From Myceligenerans pegani (lineage in GTDB: Bacteria > Actinomycetota > Actinomycetes > Actinomycetales > Cellulomonadaceae): a stretch of DNA of 64,000 nt. Location: NCBI RefSeq assembly GCF_014892515.1, contig NZ_JADBGR010000068.1, positions 129,758 to 193,757 on the forward strand, read 5' to 3'. Shown one piece after another: positions 8,987-17,780 of this stretch. Made by a program: the position numbers and the translations under genes. Positions within the stretch are counted from its first letter, which is position 1. Each line of letters opens with the position of its first letter. Under the pieces are notes generated by a model that saw only the letters and a program-made list of their open reading frames with translations, searched no databases and had not been told where the DNA came from.

Positions 8987-9682
8987 ATGGACATCCTGCT
9001 CATCGGCGGACTCTGGCTCGACGCCTCGGCCTGGGACGACGTCGTCCCCGAACTGGAGGCGCTCGGCCACCGGCCCGTGCCGGTCGCCCTCCCCGGCCAG
9101 GGTGACGGGTCGACATCGGCCACGCTGGACGACCAGGTCGCGGCCGTCCTCGCCGCGGTCGACGCGGCGCCGGACGCGCCCCTGGTCGTGGGACACTCCG
9201 CGGCCTGCACGCTGGCCTGGCTCGCCGCGGACGCGCGCCCCGGCAAGGTGGCCGGCGTCGTCCTCGTCGGCGGCTTCCCCTGGGACGACGGCAAGCTCTA
9301 CGCCGACCTGTTCCCGGTCACGGACGGTGTCATGCCGTTCCCCGGCTGGGCCCCGTTCGAAGGGCCGGACTCCGCCGACCTGGACGAGGACGCCAGGGCC
9401 ACCTTCGCGGCCTCGGCCGTCCCCGTCCCCGAGGGCGTGGCCCGCGCCGTCGTGCGGCTCGCGGACGAGCGCCGGTTCGACGTCCCGGTCACCGTCGTGT
9501 GCCCCGAGTTCACCGCGGCTCAGGCCCGGGCGTGGATCGACGCGGGCGACGTGCCGGAGCTCGCGCGCACCAAGCACGTCGACCTCGTCGACCTCGACTC
9601 GGGCCACTGGCCGATGTTCACGCGCCCGGCCGAGCTGGCCCGGGTCCTGAGCGGGGTGGCCGCCGACACGACCCCGGCATGA
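8987..9682 (+). CDS. Alpha/beta hydrolase
   Basis: A 231-residue cytoplasmic hydrolase. The nucleophile elbow is GHSAACTLAW (Ser in G-H-S-A-A). The C-terminal catalytic His is in DSGHWPMFTRP, and DILLIGGLWLDASAWDDVV supplies the oxyanion-side loop. The fold fits small esterases or lipolytic hydrolases; the substrate is unknown. The ATG at 8987 has GGGAGAG upstream. It is divergent from the WYL regulator and converges on tctA with only 7 bp between the stops. Confidence 0.88.
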   Translation: MDILLIGGLWLDASAWDDVVPELEALGHRPVPVALPGQGDGSTSATLDDQVAAVLAAVDAAPDAPLVVGHSAACTLAWLAADARPGKVAGVVLVGGFPWDDGKLYADLFPVTDGVMPFPGWAPFEGPDSADLDEDARATFAASAVPVPEGVARAVVRLADERRFDVPVTVVCPEFTAAQARAWIDAGDVPELARTKHVDLVDLDSGHWPMFTRPAELARVLSGVAADTTPA

Positions 9683-9689
9683 GTCAACC

Positions 9690-11237
9690 TCATGCTTGGA
9701 CGCCGGCCCGGGGCCGCTCGCCGTCGGCCACGACCTTCTCCAGCGCCCGCTCCCGCCGCCTCAGCCAGATGCCCGCCACGAGCACGACGGCGATCGCCGC
9801 GTAGGCGATGGCCGCGAACGGGCTCGTGACCAGGTAGCTCAGGTCGCCCTGGCTGATCGCGAGGGAGCGGCGCAGCCGGTCCTCGGCCATCGGGCCGAGG
9901 ATCATGCCCACCACCATCGGCGCCACCGGGTAGCCGTACCGGCGCATCATGAACCCGGCCAGGCCCACGAGGACCAGCAGCAGCACATCCACCGGCGAGA
10001 AGTTCAGCGCGTACGAGCCCAGCGCGCCGAACAGGAGGATGCCCGCGTACAGGTAGTGCCGCGGGATCTGCAGCACCTTCACCCACATCCCCACCAGCGG
10101 CAGGTTGAGCACGAGCAGCATCACGTTGCCGATGTACAGGCTCGCCACCAGCGCCCACACCAGGGCCGGCTCGTTCACCATGAGCAGCGGTCCGGGCTGG
10201 ATCGCGTAGGACTGGAACGCGACGAGAATGATCGCCGCGGTCGCCGTCGTCGGCAGGCCGAGCGTGAGCAGCGGCACGAGCACGCCCGACGCCGCGGCGT
10301 TGTTCGCCGCCTCCGGGCCGGCGACGCCCTCGATCGCGCCCTTGCCGAACTGCTTGCGCCGCTCCTTGCCCGCGAGCCGCCGCTCGGCGGCGTACGAGAG
10401 GAAGGTCGCGACGTCGGCCCCGCCGGCCGGGATGGTGCCCACCGGGAACCCGATCCCGGCGCCGCGCAGCCACGGCTTCCAGGAGCGACGCCAGTCGTCG
10501 CGCCTCATCCAGCCGCGCCAGCCCTTCTCGACGGGGATGACCTCGATCGGCCCGTGCCGCATCCGCGACCCCACGTACAGGGCCTCCCCGACGGCGAACA
10601 GGCCGACGGCGACCACGACGACGTCGATCCCGTCGGCCAGGTTGGGCACGCCGAAGGTGAACCGCTGCTGTCCCGTCAGGGTGTCGGTGCCGACCAGCCC
10701 CAGGAACAGGCCGAGCGACAGCGACGCGAGCCCGCGCGGCACGGAGCTGCCGAGCAGCGCGCCGACCGTGATGAAGGCGACCACCATGAGCGCGAAGTAG
10801 TCGGGCTCGCCGAGCTGGACCGCCATCCGGGCGACGAAGGGCGCCACGAAGGTGAGCGCCACCGTGGCCAGCGACCCGGCGACGAACGAGCCGATCGCGG
10901 CCGTCGCGAGCGCCGCCGCCCCGCGTCCGGCGCGCGCCATCTTGTTGCCCTCGAGCGCGGTGACGATCGAGGCGGACTCGCCGGGCGTGTTGAGCAGGAT
11001 CGACGTGGTGGAGCCGCCGTACATGCCGCCGTAGTAGATGCCGGCGAAGACGATGATCGCCGCCGTCGGCTCCATGCTGTAGGTCAGCGGGAGCAGCAGG
11101 GCGATCGTCATGGCCGGGCCGATGCCGGGCAGCACGCCGACGGCGGTCCCGATGAACACGCCGAACAGCGCGTACAGCAGGTAGACCGGGTGCAGGACGG
11201 TGGTGAAGCCGTCCATCAGGGCCTGGACGTTATCCAC
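9690..11237 (-). CDS. tctA: Tripartite tricarboxylate transporter, large permease subunit TctA
   Basis: A 515-residue, roughly 12-helix permease of the TctA family. Family landmarks include [17 protein letters not shown] near the N-terminus, [18 protein letters not shown], and in the second half [18 protein letters not shown]. With TctB and the binding protein TctC it should import a carboxylate such as citrate, driven by an ion gradient. The start is GTG at 11237, overlapping the tctB stop by 8 nt, so translation is probably coupled. It is the last gene of a tctCBA operon. Confidence 0.95.
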   Translation of the reverse strand: MDNVQALMDGFTTVLHPVYLLYALFGVFIGTAVGVLPGIGPAMTIALLLPLTYSMEPTAAIIVFAGIYYGGMYGGSTTSILLNTPGESASIVTALEGNKMARAGRGAAALATAAIGSFVAGSLATVALTFVAPFVARMAVQLGEPDYFALMVVAFITVGALLGSSVPRGLASLSLGLFLGLVGTDTLTGQQRFTFGVPNLADGIDVVVVAVGLFAVGEALYVGSRMRHGPIEVIPVEKGWRGWMRRDDWRRSWKPWLRGAGIGFPVGTIPAGGADVATFLSYAAERRLAGKERRKQFGKGAIEGVAGPEAANNAAASGVLVPLLTLGLPTTATAAIILVAFQSYAIQPGPLLMVNEPALVWALVASLYIGNVMLLVLNLPLVGMWVKVLQIPRHYLYAGILLFGALGSYALNFSPVDVLLLVLVGLAGFMMRRYGYPVAPMVVGMILGPMAEDRLRRSLAISQGDLSYLVTSPFAAIAYAAIAVVLVAGIWLRRRERALEKVVADGERPRAGVQA

Positions 11238-11790
11238 GGAGGAACGGCACCCCCTCCAGGAGCGGTCCGGCCGGCAGGGAGAGCCCCAGCAGCCCGCCGA
11301 AGATCACCTGCACGACCAGGCCGAGCACGAGGCCGATCAGGGCGGCGCGCCACCAGGGGCGCGCGCCCAGGACGACGGCCGCCGCCGCGAACAGGAGCGC
11401 GGCGGCGAACGGCCAGCCGATCACATTGATCGCGAACACGTGCACCACGAGGGCGGCGACGAGCAGGGCCACGGTGAGCCAGTCGGTGCGGACCGTGAGG
11501 TCGACGTCCTCGCCCTCCTCGGCCTCGCCCCGGCGCCCGCGCAGCACCAGCACGGCCAGCACCACGCCGATGCCGACGAGCATGGCGCCCACCAGGTAGG
11601 GGAAGGCGCGCGGGCCCAGCGTGTTGGTGGAGCCCGGGACGACGATGCCTCCCGCGGTGACCAGCACGTAGGCGCCCAGGACGGTCACGGCCACGGCGAG
11701 CACGAGCTCGCCCCAGCGCCGCCCCGGCGGCCGCGCGGGAGCCGCGTCCGCCGTGGTGGGCACCTCGGGCGCCTTGACGTCGGACCTCAC
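11230..11790 (-). CDS. tctB: Tripartite tricarboxylate transporter, small subunit TctB
   Basis: A 186-residue, four-helix membrane protein of the TctB family. Its first helix is [20 protein letters not shown], followed by the characteristic [19 protein letters not shown]. It is the small membrane partner of TctA. The start is GTG at 11790, overlapping the tctC stop as GTGA. The protein has a Pro/Ala-rich cytoplasmic N-terminus and a charged acidic linker ([10 protein letters not shown]) between helices 2 and 3. Confidence 0.9.
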   Translation of the reverse strand: MRSDVKAPEVPTTADAAPARPPGRRWGELVLAVAVTVLGAYVLVTAGGIVVPGSTNTLGPRAFPYLVGAMLVGIGVVLAVLVLRGRRGEAEEGEDVDLTVRTDWLTVALLVAALVVHVFAINVIGWPFAAALLFAAAAVVLGARPWWRAALIGLVLGLVVQVIFGGLLGLSLPAGPLLEGVPFLRG

Positions 11791-12791
11791 CGGACCAGCC
11801 CGATGTCCTGCAGCGTGGTCCGGACCTCGGCGATGTTCTCCGTGAGATAGGTGTCGAACTCGTCGCCGGGAAGGAACGCGTCGGCCCAGCCGTACTCCTC
11901 GAGCGTGCCCGCCCAGGAGTCGGACTCCACGACGCCGGTCACCGCGGCGATCAGCGCCTCCCGGTCGGCCTCGTCGATGTCTCCGGGCGCGACGACGCCG
12001 CGCCAGTTGGTGAGGACGACGTCGTACCCGGACTCCGTGAGGGTCGGCGTGTCGGGGAGGGCGGCGACGCGCTCCTCGCCGGAGACGGCGAGCGCCTTCA
12101 GCTCGCCCGCCTCGACCTGCTCGGCGTACTCGGCGACGCCGGAGATGCCGGCGTCGACCTTGTTGCCGAGCAGCGCGGCGAGCGATTCGCCGCCGCCGGA
12201 GTAGGCGACGTAGTTGAGGTCGGCGGTGATCTCGTCCTCGGTCATGCCCGCGGCCTCGAGCAGCATGCCGGCGAGGATGTGGTCGGCGCCGCCGGCCGAC
12301 CCGCCGGTGACGGTGACGTCCTTGCCGTTCTCCTCGATGTCGCGCACGAGGTCCTCGACGGTCTCGTAGGGAGACTCCTTCGGGACGACGATCACCTCCT
12401 GCTCCTCGGTGAGGCGGGCGATCGGCGTGGTGTCCTCGATCCGGGCCTGGGACTCGTTCGTCTCGACGGCGCCGACCATGACCAGGCCCATGACGAGCAG
12501 GGTGTTCGGGTCGGTCGCGTTGGCGATGTTCGCGAGGCCCACGGTGCCGCCGGCGCCGTCGACGTTCGTGACGGTGGCCCGGCCGACGAGGCCCTCGGCC
12601 TGCAGGTCGGCCTGCAGGGCGCGGCCGGTCTGGTCCCAGCCGCCGCCGGGTGCGGCGGGGACCACGATGCTCAGCTCGTCGATGGTGGCGTCGTCGCCGC
12701 CGGCGGTGTTGGCCTCCAGGCTGCCGCAGCCCGCGAGCGCCAGTGCCAGGGCGATTCCCGCGGGGGCGACCACGGTTCGGCTGATGCGCAT
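11787..12791 (-). CDS. tctC: Tripartite tricarboxylate transporter substrate-binding lipoprotein TctC
   Basis: A 334-residue Bug/TctC-type extracytoplasmic receptor. The signal peptide ends in a lipobox (LALALAGC), so the protein should be a lipoprotein on the outer face of the membrane. Family motifs include VVPAAPGGGWDQTGRALQ near residue 45 and TGGSAGGADH. It delivers a carboxylate to TctAB. ATG at 12791 follows AAGGAGGAGAA. It is first in the operon and divergent from a CitA-like sensor kinase, which is likely to sense the same substrate and switch the operon on. Confidence 0.93.
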   Translation of the reverse strand: MRISRTVVAPAGIALALALAGCGSLEANTAGGDDATIDELSIVVPAAPGGGWDQTGRALQADLQAEGLVGRATVTNVDGAGGTVGLANIANATDPNTLLVMGLVMVGAVETNESQARIEDTTPIARLTEEQEVIVVPKESPYETVEDLVRDIEENGKDVTVTGGSAGGADHILAGMLLEAAGMTEDEITADLNYVAYSGGGESLAALLGNKVDAGISGVAEYAEQVEAGELKALAVSGEERVAALPDTPTLTESGYDVVLTNWRGVVAPGDIDEADREALIAAVTGVVESDSWAGTLEEYGWADAFLPGDEFDTYLTENIAEVRTTLQDIGLVR

Positions 12792-12935
12792 TTCTCCTCC
12801 TTGAGCGGATGCCGTTGCGGCGTGAGCGTAGGGAGGGCCGCCGGCCGGGGTGGCGTTCTGGTCGCAACGAACGTTGTGGTCGTTTCGGTCACGCCTCGGT
12901 ACCCCGCCGGCCGGGAACCGGTGCACACTGGCGTC

Positions 12936-14369
12936 GTGAGAAGGGCGATGACGCTCCGGGCGCAGCTGCTGGTGCTGCAGGTCGTCATCGTGCTCGCGGT
13001 CGTGTGCGTGACGGGGGTGGTCGCCTCGGCGCTGCAGGAGCGCCAGCTCCGCGAGGCGTACGTGGACCAGATGACCGGTGTCGCGCAGTCGGTGGCGCAT
13101 CTGCCGGCCATCCGGGACGCGTTCGACGACGAGGACCCGTCGGCCACGATCCAGCCGATCGCCGAGGTGATCCGGGAGGCGTCGGGCGTGACCTACCTGG
13201 TGGTCACCGACGACCAGGGCGTGCGCTACTCCCATCCCAACCCGGAGCGGATCGGCGAGCGGGTCTCCACCGACCCGTCGGTGCCCCTGTCCGGGGAGGT
13301 GTGGACCGGCACGCAGACGGGCACGCTCGGCACGTCGTGGCGGGTCAAGGTGCCCGTCTTCGGGGACGCCGCCGACGACGCCTCCCCCGCCCCGGTCATC
13401 GGCACCGCCAGCGTGGGGATCCTCGAGTCCGAGCTGCGCGCCGACCTCACCGAGGACCGCTTCTGGTTGCTGGCGGCGCTCGCCGGCGCCGTGGTGGTCG
13501 GCGTGCTGTGCGCGGCGTGGGTGACCCGGCTGGTCCGCCGGCGGATCTACCAGCTCGAGCCGGAGGACATCGCGACCCTGCTGGAGACCCGCGGCCTGAC
13601 CGACGCCCTGCGGTCCCAGTCGCACGAGTTCGCCAACACGCTGCACGTGATCTCGGGGCTGCTGGAGCTGGGCCGCACCGACGACGCGATCGCCTTCATC
13701 GAGCGGTCGGGCCACGGCGGGCTGCTCACCGCGTCCACGGTCGCCCCGGACGTGCGGTCGCCGGAGCTCGCGGCGCTGCTGCTGGTCAAGACCATCACGG
13801 CGCGCGAGCACGGCGTGACGCTCGACGTCGACGAGGCCTCCGCGCTCGACGCGCCGGGTGGCCCGGAAGCCTCCTCCCTGCACACGGACGTGCTCGTCGT
13901 GCTCGGGAACCTGATCGACAACGCCGTCGACGCCACCGGCCCGGAGGGCCGGGTGCGGGTCCTGGTGCACGACGACGGCCCGGTCCTGCGCCTCCAGGTG
14001 GACGACGACGGACCCGGCGTCCCCGAGCAACTGCGCCACCAGGTGTTCAAGGCCGGGTTCTCCACCAAGGTGACCGGCGACGGGGAGCACGGCCGGGGTA
14101 TCGGGCTGGCGCTGGTGCGGCGCGTGGTGGACCGCCGGGGTGGTGAGGTGGTCATCGGGAGCGGAGGGCTCGGCGGGGCTCGGGTGACGGTCGAGCTGCC
14201 GGTGACGTCCTCTCCTGGCGGTTCTGAGTATGGCGGCTCCGGGCCTGCCTGCTCCGGGCATGGACGTTCTGCGGCCGAGGGCTCCCCTGCCGACGTCGCC
14301 CGGCGTGCCACCGTCGAGGTGCCGGCCGGCTCCACTGCGCCCGCCGGATTGCGGGAGGCTGCCCCGTGA
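12936..14369 (+). CDS. CitA/DcuS-type sensor histidine kinase
   Basis: A 477-residue membrane sensor kinase. Two membrane segments (about residues 8-32 and 180-200) enclose an extracytoplasmic single-Cache/PAS-like sensor, as in citrate and C4-dicarboxylate kinases. The phospho-acceptor His is His230 in SQSHEFANTLHV, the CitA/DcuS-class H box. The N box is NLIDNAVDA, and the G boxes are DDDGPGVP and GRGIGLALV. The C-terminus is a Gly/Ser/Pro-rich tail. GTG at 12936 (possibly leaderless) or ATG at 12948 could start it. It overlaps the response regulator (GTGA). It probably controls tctCBA. Confidence 0.92.
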   Translation: MRRAMTLRAQLLVLQVVIVLAVVCVTGVVASALQERQLREAYVDQMTGVAQSVAHLPAIRDAFDDEDPSATIQPIAEVIREASGVTYLVVTDDQGVRYSHPNPERIGERVSTDPSVPLSGEVWTGTQTGTLGTSWRVKVPVFGDAADDASPAPVIGTASVGILESELRADLTEDRFWLLAALAGAVVVGVLCAAWVTRLVRRRIYQLEPEDIATLLETRGLTDALRSQSHEFANTLHVISGLLELGRTDDAIAFIERSGHGGLLTASTVAPDVRSPELAALLLVKTITAREHGVTLDVDEASALDAPGGPEASSLHTDVLVVLGNLIDNAVDATGPEGRVRVLVHDDGPVLRLQVDDDGPGVPEQLRHQVFKAGFSTKVTGDGEHGRGIGLALVRRVVDRRGGEVVIGSGGLGGARVTVELPVTSSPGGSEYGGSGPACSGHGRSAAEGSPADVARRATVEVPAGSTAPAGLREAAP

Positions 14370-15058
14370 CCGCGCCCACCCGGACGCTCGTCGTCGAGGA
14401 CGACCCCGCCGTCGCCCTCGTGCATCGCGGCTTCGTGGAGAGCCACCCCCGCTTCGTCGTCGTCGGCGAGGCGCGCAACGGCACCGACGCGCTGCGGCTT
14501 GCCGCCGCCCTGCGGCCCGACCTGGTGCTCCTGGACCTGCACCTGCCCGGCATGGGCGGCCTCGACGTGCTCCGAAGGCTGCGGCTGCTGCCCGGCGAGC
14601 CGATCGACGTCGTCGCCACCACGGCCGCCCGCGAGCTCGACAGCGTGCGCCAGGCCATGGCCGGCGGTGTGGTCGCCTACCTGGTCAAGCCGTTCACGTC
14701 CGCCGCCCTGCGCGAGCGGCTCGACGAGGTGTGGCAGCGGCGCGAGGACCTGCGCCGCGCCCGGGACACGCTCGACCAGGACGAGGTGGACCTGCTCCTC
14801 GCCGGCCCGCGGGCCGCCACGGCCGCGCCGCCCAAGGGACTGTCCGGGCGCAGCCGTGCGCTCGTCCAGGAGGCGCTCGCGCGCCTGTGCGGCGCGGCGG
14901 GTGCGGACGCGTCCGCGGCCGAGGTCGCCGAGACCGTCGGGATGTCCCGCGTCAGCGCCCGCCGCTACCTGGAGCACCTGGTCGCCGAGGGCCACGCCCG
15001 GGTGGCGCCCCGCTACGGCGCCACCGGCCGCCCGGAGAACCGCTACCGCCCGGCGTGA
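14366..15058 (+). CDS. CitB/DcuR-type response regulator
   Basis: A 230-residue regulator. The receiver domain has the acidic pair EDD (11-13), phospho-acceptor Asp57 in LVLLDLHLPG, and the conserved Lys in YLVKPF. The C-terminal helix-turn-helix reads AEVAETVGMSRVSARRYLEHL, which fits the CitB/DcuR class. GTG at 14366 overlaps the kinase stop. It should be phosphorylated by the upstream kinase and act on the divergent tctCBA promoter. Confidence 0.92.
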   Translation: MTAPTRTLVVEDDPAVALVHRGFVESHPRFVVVGEARNGTDALRLAAALRPDLVLLDLHLPGMGGLDVLRRLRLLPGEPIDVVATTAARELDSVRQAMAGGVVAYLVKPFTSAALRERLDEVWQRREDLRRARDTLDQDEVDLLLAGPRAATAAPPKGLSGRSRALVQEALARLCGAAGADASAAEVAETVGMSRVSARRYLEHLVAEGHARVAPRYGATGRPENRYRPA

Positions 15059-15067
15059 TCGGCAGCC

Positions 15068-15145
15068 TGTCGGGTGGTCGGCTACCTGTCGGATGATCGG
15101 CCGCTCGGAGAGCCGATCATCCGACGTCGGGCCGACCACTCGACA
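15068..15145. repeat. Nested four-copy inverted repeat, possible terminator
   Basis: The same ~14-bp word occurs four times: GTCGGGTGGTCGGC, then GTCGGATGATCGGC in direct order, then their reverse complements in mirror order. The outer arms (15068-15082 and 15131-15145) match in 14 of 15 bp. The inner arms (15088-15101 and 15112-15125) are a perfect 14 bp around a 10-nt loop. As RNA it would form one long stacked hairpin just after the response-regulator gene. There is no U-tract. Confidence 0.7.
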
Positions 15146-15175
15146 AACCGCCGAACACACTCGACCGGACTTGTT

Positions 15176-15189
15176 TTCGGGTGCCCGAA
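15176..15189. promoter_or_regulatory. Operator-like inverted repeat before the metal importer
   Basis: TTCGGG-TG-CCCGAA is a perfect 6-bp inverted repeat ending 16 bp before the start of the metal-binding lipoprotein gene, with TTTAGGGTTTGGG right behind it. A metal-responsive DtxR/MntR- or Fur-family repressor is the obvious candidate, but no such gene lies in the window. Confidence 0.4.
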
Positions 15190-15205
15190 CTTTTAGGGTT
15201 TGGGT

Positions 15206-16123
15206 ATGCACAATGTTCTCCGCCTCGCCGCCCCGCTCGCGCTCGTCGTGGGCCTGTCCGGCTGCGGCGCCGTGATCGAGGGCCGCGCCGCCGACGACGG
15301 CCGGCCGGTGGTGCTGACCACGTTCACCGTGCTCGCGGACATCGCGGAGAACGTGGCGGGCGACCACCTGCGCGTCGAGTCGATCACCAAGGCCGGCGCG
15401 GAGATCCACGGGTACGAGCCCACGCCGGGCGACATCGCGAAGGCGTCCGAGGCCGACCTGATCCTCGACAACGGGCTGAACCTGGAGGCGTGGTTCGGCC
15501 AGTTCGTGGAGACGGTCGACGTGCCGCACGTGGTCGTGTCCGACGGCGTCGAACCCATCGACATCGCGGCCGACGCCTACGCGGGCAAGCCGAACCCGCA
15601 CGCGTGGATGAGCCCGCTGAACGTGCAGATCTACGTCGACAACATGGTCGACGCGTTCAGCGAGCTCGACCCGGAGCACGCGGCCGACTTCGAGGCCCAG
15701 GGCGCGGCGTACCAGGCCGAGCTGCAGGAGGTGCAGGACGAGCTCGTCGACGGGCTGTCGGCCCTGCCCGAGAACCAGCGTGCCCTGGCGACCTGCGAGG
15801 GCGCGTTCTCCTACCTGGCCCGCGACGCCGGCCTGACCGAGCGGTACATCTGGCCGGTGAACGCCGAGCAGCAGGCCACCCCGCAGCAGATCGCCGACAT
15901 GATCGAGTTCGTCGAGGCCGACGACGTCCCGGCCGTGTTCTGCGAGTCGACCGTGTCGGACAAGCCGATGCAGCAGGTGGTCGAGGCGACCGGCGCCGCC
16001 TTCGGCGGGACGCTCTACGTCGACTCCCTCTCCGAGGCCGACGGTCCGGTGCCGACCTACCTCGACCTGATCCGCTACGACACCACGACCCTCCTCGACG
16101 CGCTGGGCGGAGGCGACGCGTGA
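15206..16123 (+). CDS. Mn/Zn-type ABC transporter substrate-binding lipoprotein
   Basis: A 305-residue cluster A-I (ZnuA/MntA/SitA-like) binding protein. The signal peptide has the lipobox VVGLSGC. The metal site residues expected of the family are visible: His in GAEIHGYEPTPGDI, His in NPHAWMSP, Glu in ATCEGAFSY and Asp in LYVDSLSEADGP. An H-H-E-D set favours manganese (or iron) over zinc, by analogy with MntC/PsaA. ATG at 15206 is used rather than TTG two codons earlier. It overlaps the ATPase gene. Confidence 0.92.
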   Translation: MHNVLRLAAPLALVVGLSGCGAVIEGRAADDGRPVVLTTFTVLADIAENVAGDHLRVESITKAGAEIHGYEPTPGDIAKASEADLILDNGLNLEAWFGQFVETVDVPHVVVSDGVEPIDIAADAYAGKPNPHAWMSPLNVQIYVDNMVDAFSELDPEHAADFEAQGAAYQAELQEVQDELVDGLSALPENQRALATCEGAFSYLARDAGLTERYIWPVNAEQQATPQQIADMIEFVEADDVPAVFCESTVSDKPMQQVVEATGAAFGGTLYVDSLSEADGPVPTYLDLIRYDTTTLLDALGGGDA

Positions 16124-16848
16124 CCGGCACCATCGAGGTGGACGACGTCGTCGTCCGCTACGGCGAGGTGCTCGCCCTGGACGGGGTGTCCCTGAGCGTG
16201 CGCCCCGGGCGCGTGACCGGGCTGATCGGGATGAACGGGTCCGGCAAGTCGACCCTCTTCAAGACGATCATGGGCATCGTCCGCCCCGAGCAGGGGCGCG
16301 TCCTCGTCGACGGCGGCGAGCCCGCGGCGGCGCGGCGGCGCGGGCTGGTCGGCTACGTGCCGCAGAGCGAGGAGGTCGACTGGGCCTTCCCCGTCTCGGT
16401 GCGCGACGTCGTGATGATGGGGCGCTACGGGCGCCTCGGCCTCACCCGCCGGGCCCGCCCCGCCGACCATGCCGCCGTCGCCGACGCCCTGGAACGCGTG
16501 GAGCTGACCGGCTACGCCGACCGGCAGATCGGCCGGCTCTCCGGCGGGCAGCGCAAGCGCGCGTTCGTCGCCCGCGGCATCGCCCAGGACGCCCGCGTGC
16601 TCCTGCTGGACGAGCCGTTCGCCGGCGTCGACAAGCGGTCCGAGGCGACCATCGTCCGGCTGCTGCGGGAACTGGCCGACGACGGCCGGACCGTCCTGGT
16701 CTCCACCCACGACCTGCACGCCCTCCCCCGGCTGGCCGACGAGGCCGCGCTGCTGCTGCGCCGCGTCCTGTTCCACGGCGAGGTGCCCGAGGCGCTGCGC
16801 CCGGAGAACCTGGCCCGCACGTTCGGCCTCGAGGAGGGGGTGGCATGA
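16120..16848 (+). CDS. Metal ABC transporter ATP-binding protein
   Basis: A 242-residue ATPase for the metal importer. Walker A is GMNGSGKST (near residue 40), the Q-loop region is YVPQSEEVDW, the signature is LSGGQRKR, Walker B is VLLLDEPFAG, and the H-loop is VSTHDLH. The EEVDWAFP segment after the Q-loop is common in manganese/iron ATPases. GTG at 16120 overlaps the preceding stop as GTGA, and the 3' end overlaps the permease start as ATGA, so the three genes are translationally coupled. Confidence 0.94.
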   Translation: MTGTIEVDDVVVRYGEVLALDGVSLSVRPGRVTGLIGMNGSGKSTLFKTIMGIVRPEQGRVLVDGGEPAAARRRGLVGYVPQSEEVDWAFPVSVRDVVMMGRYGRLGLTRRARPADHAAVADALERVELTGYADRQIGRLSGGQRKRAFVARGIAQDARVLLLDEPFAGVDKRSEATIVRLLRELADDGRTVLVSTHDLHALPRLADEAALLLRRVLFHGEVPEALRPENLARTFGLEEGVA

Positions 16849-17723
16849 GCCCCCTCGACCTGCTCCTGGAGCCCCTGCAGTACGACTTCATGGTCCGCGC
16901 GATCGTGACGACGGTCATCGCCGCCGTCGTCTGCGCGCTGCTGTCCTGCTGGCTCGTGCTGGTGGGCTGGTCGCTGATGGGCGACGCCGTCTCCCACGCC
17001 GTCCTGCCCGGCGTCGTCCTCGCCTACGTCCTCGGCGCCCCGTTCGCGGTCGGGGCGCTCGTGTTCGGGTTCCTCGCCGTCGCCCTCATCGGCGCGATCC
17101 GTGGCACGAGCCGCGTCAAGGAGGACGCCGCGATCGGGATCGTGTTCACCACCCTGTTCGCGCTCGGCCTCGTGCTGATCTCCGTGACGCCGAGCCAGAC
17201 CGACCTGAACCACATCATCTTCGGCAACATCCTGGGCGTCTCCGAGGCGGACCTGGTCCAGATCGCCGTCCTGGCCGCCATCGCCTTCGCGGTGCTGGTC
17301 GTCAAGCGCCGCGACCTGACCCTGTACGCGTTCGACCCCATGCACGCCCACGCCATCGGGCTCTCGCCGCGGTTCCTCGGGGCACTGCTGCTGGGGCTCC
17401 TCGCACTGACCGCCGTGGTTGCCCTCCAGGTGGTCGGCGTGATCCTGGTCGTGGCGATGCTGATCATTCCCGGCGCCACCGCGTACCTGCTCACGGACCG
17501 GTTCGGGCGGATGCTCGTCATCGCGCCGGTGATGTCGGCCCTCTGCTCGGTGCTGGGGATCTACCTCAGCTACTGGCTCGACGCGGCGTCGGGCGGGCTC
17601 GTGGTGATCGTCCAGGGGGCGGCGTTCGCCGTCGTCTACCTGTTCGCGCCGCGCCACGGCCTGCTCGGCAAGCGGCTGACGGCGGGGAGGCGGCGCGCGG
17701 CGGCACGCCCGGGCGCCCTCTGA
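16845..17723 (+). CDS. Metal ABC transporter permease
   Basis: A 292-residue ABC-3 family membrane protein with about eight helices (MntB/SitC/ZnuB-like). Family features include SLMGDAVSHAVLPGVVLAY early and LQVVGVILVVAMLIIPGA before the last helices. It forms the channel for the metal delivered by the upstream lipoprotein. The C-terminus is Arg-rich (RRRAAARPGAL). After the stop, ATCCCGCC (17732-17739) can pair with GGCGGGAT (17764-17771) as a weak terminator before the DNA ligase. Confidence 0.94.
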   Translation: MSPLDLLLEPLQYDFMVRAIVTTVIAAVVCALLSCWLVLVGWSLMGDAVSHAVLPGVVLAYVLGAPFAVGALVFGFLAVALIGAIRGTSRVKEDAAIGIVFTTLFALGLVLISVTPSQTDLNHIIFGNILGVSEADLVQIAVLAAIAFAVLVVKRRDLTLYAFDPMHAHAIGLSPRFLGALLLGLLALTAVVALQVVGVILVVAMLIIPGATAYLLTDRFGRMLVIAPVMSALCSVLGIYLSYWLDAASGGLVVIVQGAAFAVVYLFAPRHGLLGKRLTAGRRRAAARPGAL

Positions 17724-17780
17724 GCCCTGCCATCCCGCCACGGGGCAGCGGTCCGGCGCGAGCGGCGGGATCATGGACGC

